Shown piece after piece: positions 30,428 through 31,690 of a stretch of DNA of 31,690 nt. A program made the translations under genes and the position numbers. The notes below the pieces were generated by a model that saw only the letters and a list, made by a program, of their open reading frames with translations, ran no database searches and was not told the origin of the DNA. The stretch lies in contig JALXBY010000002.1 of the NCBI GenBank assembly GCA_026991215.1, forward strand, positions 1 through 31,690, read 5' to 3'. Source of the DNA: Anaerolineales bacterium (GTDB lineage Bacteria > Chloroflexota > Anaerolineae > Anaerolineales > DRMV01). The number at the start of each line of letters is the position of its first letter. Positions within the stretch are counted from its first letter, which is position 1.

Positions 30428-31492
30428 ATGATTGGCGAACGGATAAAAGCCGCCCGGCGCATGGCCGGTTTGAGCCAGCGCGCCCTGGCCAGGCAGGTTG
30501 GGGTGAGCGCAATGGCCATCTCCAAATACGAACGTGGATTGGATGTACCCAGTTCGGCAGTGCTCATTCGCCTGGCCCGGGCCCTGGGCGTTCGAGTGGA
30601 ATACTTTATGCGGCCTTCTCGAGTTATCCTGAGCCAGCCAGCCTTTCGCAAGCGGGTCGCGTTACCCGAGAAAGCCAAACAATCTTTGTTGGCCCGGGTG
30701 GAAGAATGGCTGGAGCGCTATGTCGAAGTGGAGGCTCTCTTTCCTGAAGAGGAGGTTCTTCGATTTCGTCTGCCTGAGGGCTGGCCGCGCAAGGTCACTT
30801 CTTGGGATGAAGTGGAGCAGGCCGCTGTGGCCTTGCGGCAGGCGTGGGGGTTAGGCTTAGGCCCCCTGGAGAATCTGGCCGAATGGCTGGAGGACCTGGG
30901 CATTAAGGTGGGCGTGTTCTCCGCCCATGACGCTTTCGACGCCCTGACCCTTTGGGCCAACGATGAAACGCCAGTAATGGTGGTCAGGGCAGGCCTGCCC
31001 GGCGACCGGGAACGGTTTAGCCTGGCCCATGAACTGGCACATTTGGTCCTCAGCATCCAGACGGACCTGGATGAAGAGCGTGTGGCCAATCGCTTCGCTG
31101 GCGCTTTCCTGGTGCCCGCGCCAACGGTCTATCGGGAACTGGGACGGCACCGCAAGACGTTGGGCATTTACGAATTACACCTGCTCAAACACAAATACGG
31201 CCTGAGTATGCAGGCCTGGATTTTCCGTGCCCGTGACCTGGGAATTCTTTCGGAGGCGGCAGCCCGACGCATGTTCCGGGCTTTTCGTCAGAACGGCTGG
31301 CATCGCCAGGAGCCGGGGGACCCTTACCCCTTCGAGGAACCCCAGCGAATGAAACGCCTTATCCTTCGGGCTTTGGCTGAAGGCCTGATCTCCGAAGCCC
31401 GGGCCGCAGAACTGTTGGGGGAGCCGTGGAGCGAATTCTGGCAGCGAGAAAGGGAGCGCCATGCCTTCGCCGACGTTGCGCTTGGTCATTGA
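30428..31492 (+). CDS. XRE-family regulator fused to an ImmA/IrrE metallopeptidase
   Basis: A 354-aa protein. Residues 4-59 are a Cro/C1-type helix-turn-helix (RIKAARRMAGLSQRALARQVG then SKYERGLDVPS, given in parts). The C-terminal half contains HELAH (201-205) in FSLAHELAHLVL, the zinc site of ImmA/IrrE (COG2856) peptidases, which cleave repressors or partner proteins on a stress signal. ATG 30428 has AGGAGGT five bases upstream. The PIN-domain gene overlaps its end by 32 bases. XRE-COG2856 proteins coupled to PIN-like proteins have been described as a toxin-antitoxin type; the operator upstream fits autoregulation. Confidence 0.9.
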   Translation: MIGERIKAARRMAGLSQRALARQVGVSAMAISKYERGLDVPSSAVLIRLARALGVRVEYFMRPSRVILSQPAFRKRVALPEKAKQSLLARVEEWLERYVEVEALFPEEEVLRFRLPEGWPRKVTSWDEVEQAAVALRQAWGLGLGPLENLAEWLEDLGIKVGVFSAHDAFDALTLWANDETPVMVVRAGLPGDRERFSLAHELAHLVLSIQTDLDEERVANRFAGAFLVPAPTVYRELGRHRKTLGIYELHLLKHKYGLSMQAWIFRARDLGILSEAAARRMFRAFRQNGWHRQEPGDPYPFEEPQRMKRLILRALAEGLISEARAAELLGEPWSEFWQRERERHAFADVALGH

Positions 31493-31589
31493 TACCAACA
31501 TCCTCATCGACCTTCATCGTGGTGGCATTCTGGAGGATTGCTTTCAGCTCCCCTTTCGTTTTCTGGCCCCCGATGTCATTATCGCCGGG

Positions 31590-31690
31590 TGCATGCAAAT
31601 GTTGCCGAAGGGGGAAAGAAAAAGAGAGGCTCCTGACCGTGGTATAAAGCCACAAATCCCATCACAAGGAGCCTCTCAGATGCAGTTTAG
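31590..31690 (+). mobile_element. Left end of a probable insertion sequence
   Basis: The PIN reading frame loses family character near 31588-31592, next to the palindrome TGCATGCA (31590-31597). The following 100 bases hold an 11-bp inverted repeat, GAGAGGCTCCT (31624-31634) and AGGAGCCTCTC (31667-31677), and a ribosome site with ATG at 31680, as expected for a transposase leader. The transposase itself lies beyond the window, so the family is unknown and the element is inferred. Confidence 0.5.
31624..31677 (+). promoter_or_regulatory. Leader stem that hides the ribosome site of the presumed transposase
   Basis: The right arm AGGAGCCTCTC contains the AGGAG Shine-Dalgarno (31667-31671) eight bases before ATG 31680. 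In a long transcript both arms would pair and block translation. A TATAAA (31643-31648) inside the loop could start a shorter transcript lacking the left arm, which would be translatable. Confidence 0.5.

Larger units (their letters stand above)
31461..31690 (+). pseudogene. PIN-domain protein, apparently truncated by an insertion element
   Basis: ATG at 31461, with AGGGAG upstream, overlaps the end of the XRE/ImmA gene. The product begins MPSPTLRLVIDTNILIDLHR, which has the first PIN-nuclease Asp in VIDTNIL. Similarity to a PIN domain appears to stop after LAPDVIIAG (about residue 43). The frame then stays open through unrelated sequence to the window end and is in frame with an ATG at 31680. 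A complete PIN domain needs about 120-150 residues with three more acidic residues, which are not here, so the toxin is probably inactive unless it resumes beyond the window. PIN proteins are usually RNases. Confidence 0.7.

Overview
The window is GC-rich bacterial DNA (roughly two thirds G+C outside the right-hand third). Its gene content and style suggest a thermophilic member of the Chloroflexota (Anaerolineae/Thermoflexia-like): TrmFO, a stand-alone B12-binding protein, a YyaL/DUF255 thioredoxin protein, a CUT1 sugar transporter with GH116, strong use of GTG/TTG starts and ATGA overlaps. The taxonomic guess rests on this gene repertoire only; no marker gene settles it.

Layout. (1) 1-2406, plus strand: an HDAC-family deacetylase, a site-2-type membrane protease and a B12-binding protein. 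(2) 2469-4526, minus: a YyaL-type thioredoxin-domain protein, converging on the first block. (3) 4684-4936, minus: tRNA-Thr(CGT) and tRNA-Leu(CAG), a consensus promoter between them and an intrinsic terminator after them. (4) 5147-13695, minus: a LacI-controlled carbohydrate operon made of the repressor, a lipoprotein sugar-binding protein, two permeases, and a large ORF joining a clan GH-A hydrolase to a GH116 beta-glucosidase-like enzyme. Two CelR-like operator sites and an intercistronic terminator/attenuator are visible. The transporter ATPase is not here. (5) 13726-18859: housekeeping and miscellaneous genes, namely trmFO, an 18-heme c-type cytochrome, peptidyl-tRNA hydrolase, a DUF402 protein and a YggS-type PLP protein.

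(6) 19121-31690, plus: an accessory island that looks like an anti-phage locus. In order it holds a DUF499 P-loop ATPase, an ASCH-domain protein, an unrecognised 422-aa protein, a candidate PD-(D/E)xK nuclease, an ABC/RecF-type ATPase overlapping a DUF4276 (TOPRIM-like) protein, a DUF1156 DNA methyltransferase, then an XRE + ImmA/IrrE regulator-protease and a PIN-domain toxin-like gene. The PIN gene appears to be cut by an insertion element whose 5' end lies at the window's right edge. DUF499 and DUF1156 proteins are known companions in prokaryotic defense loci; the set of genes between them here is the most novel part of the window. Base composition is lower in G+C and patchy in this island, including an AT-rich patch inside the methyltransferase. 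The XRE gene has a near-ideal promoter flanked by a perfect 12-bp inverted repeat, which strongly suggests autoregulation.
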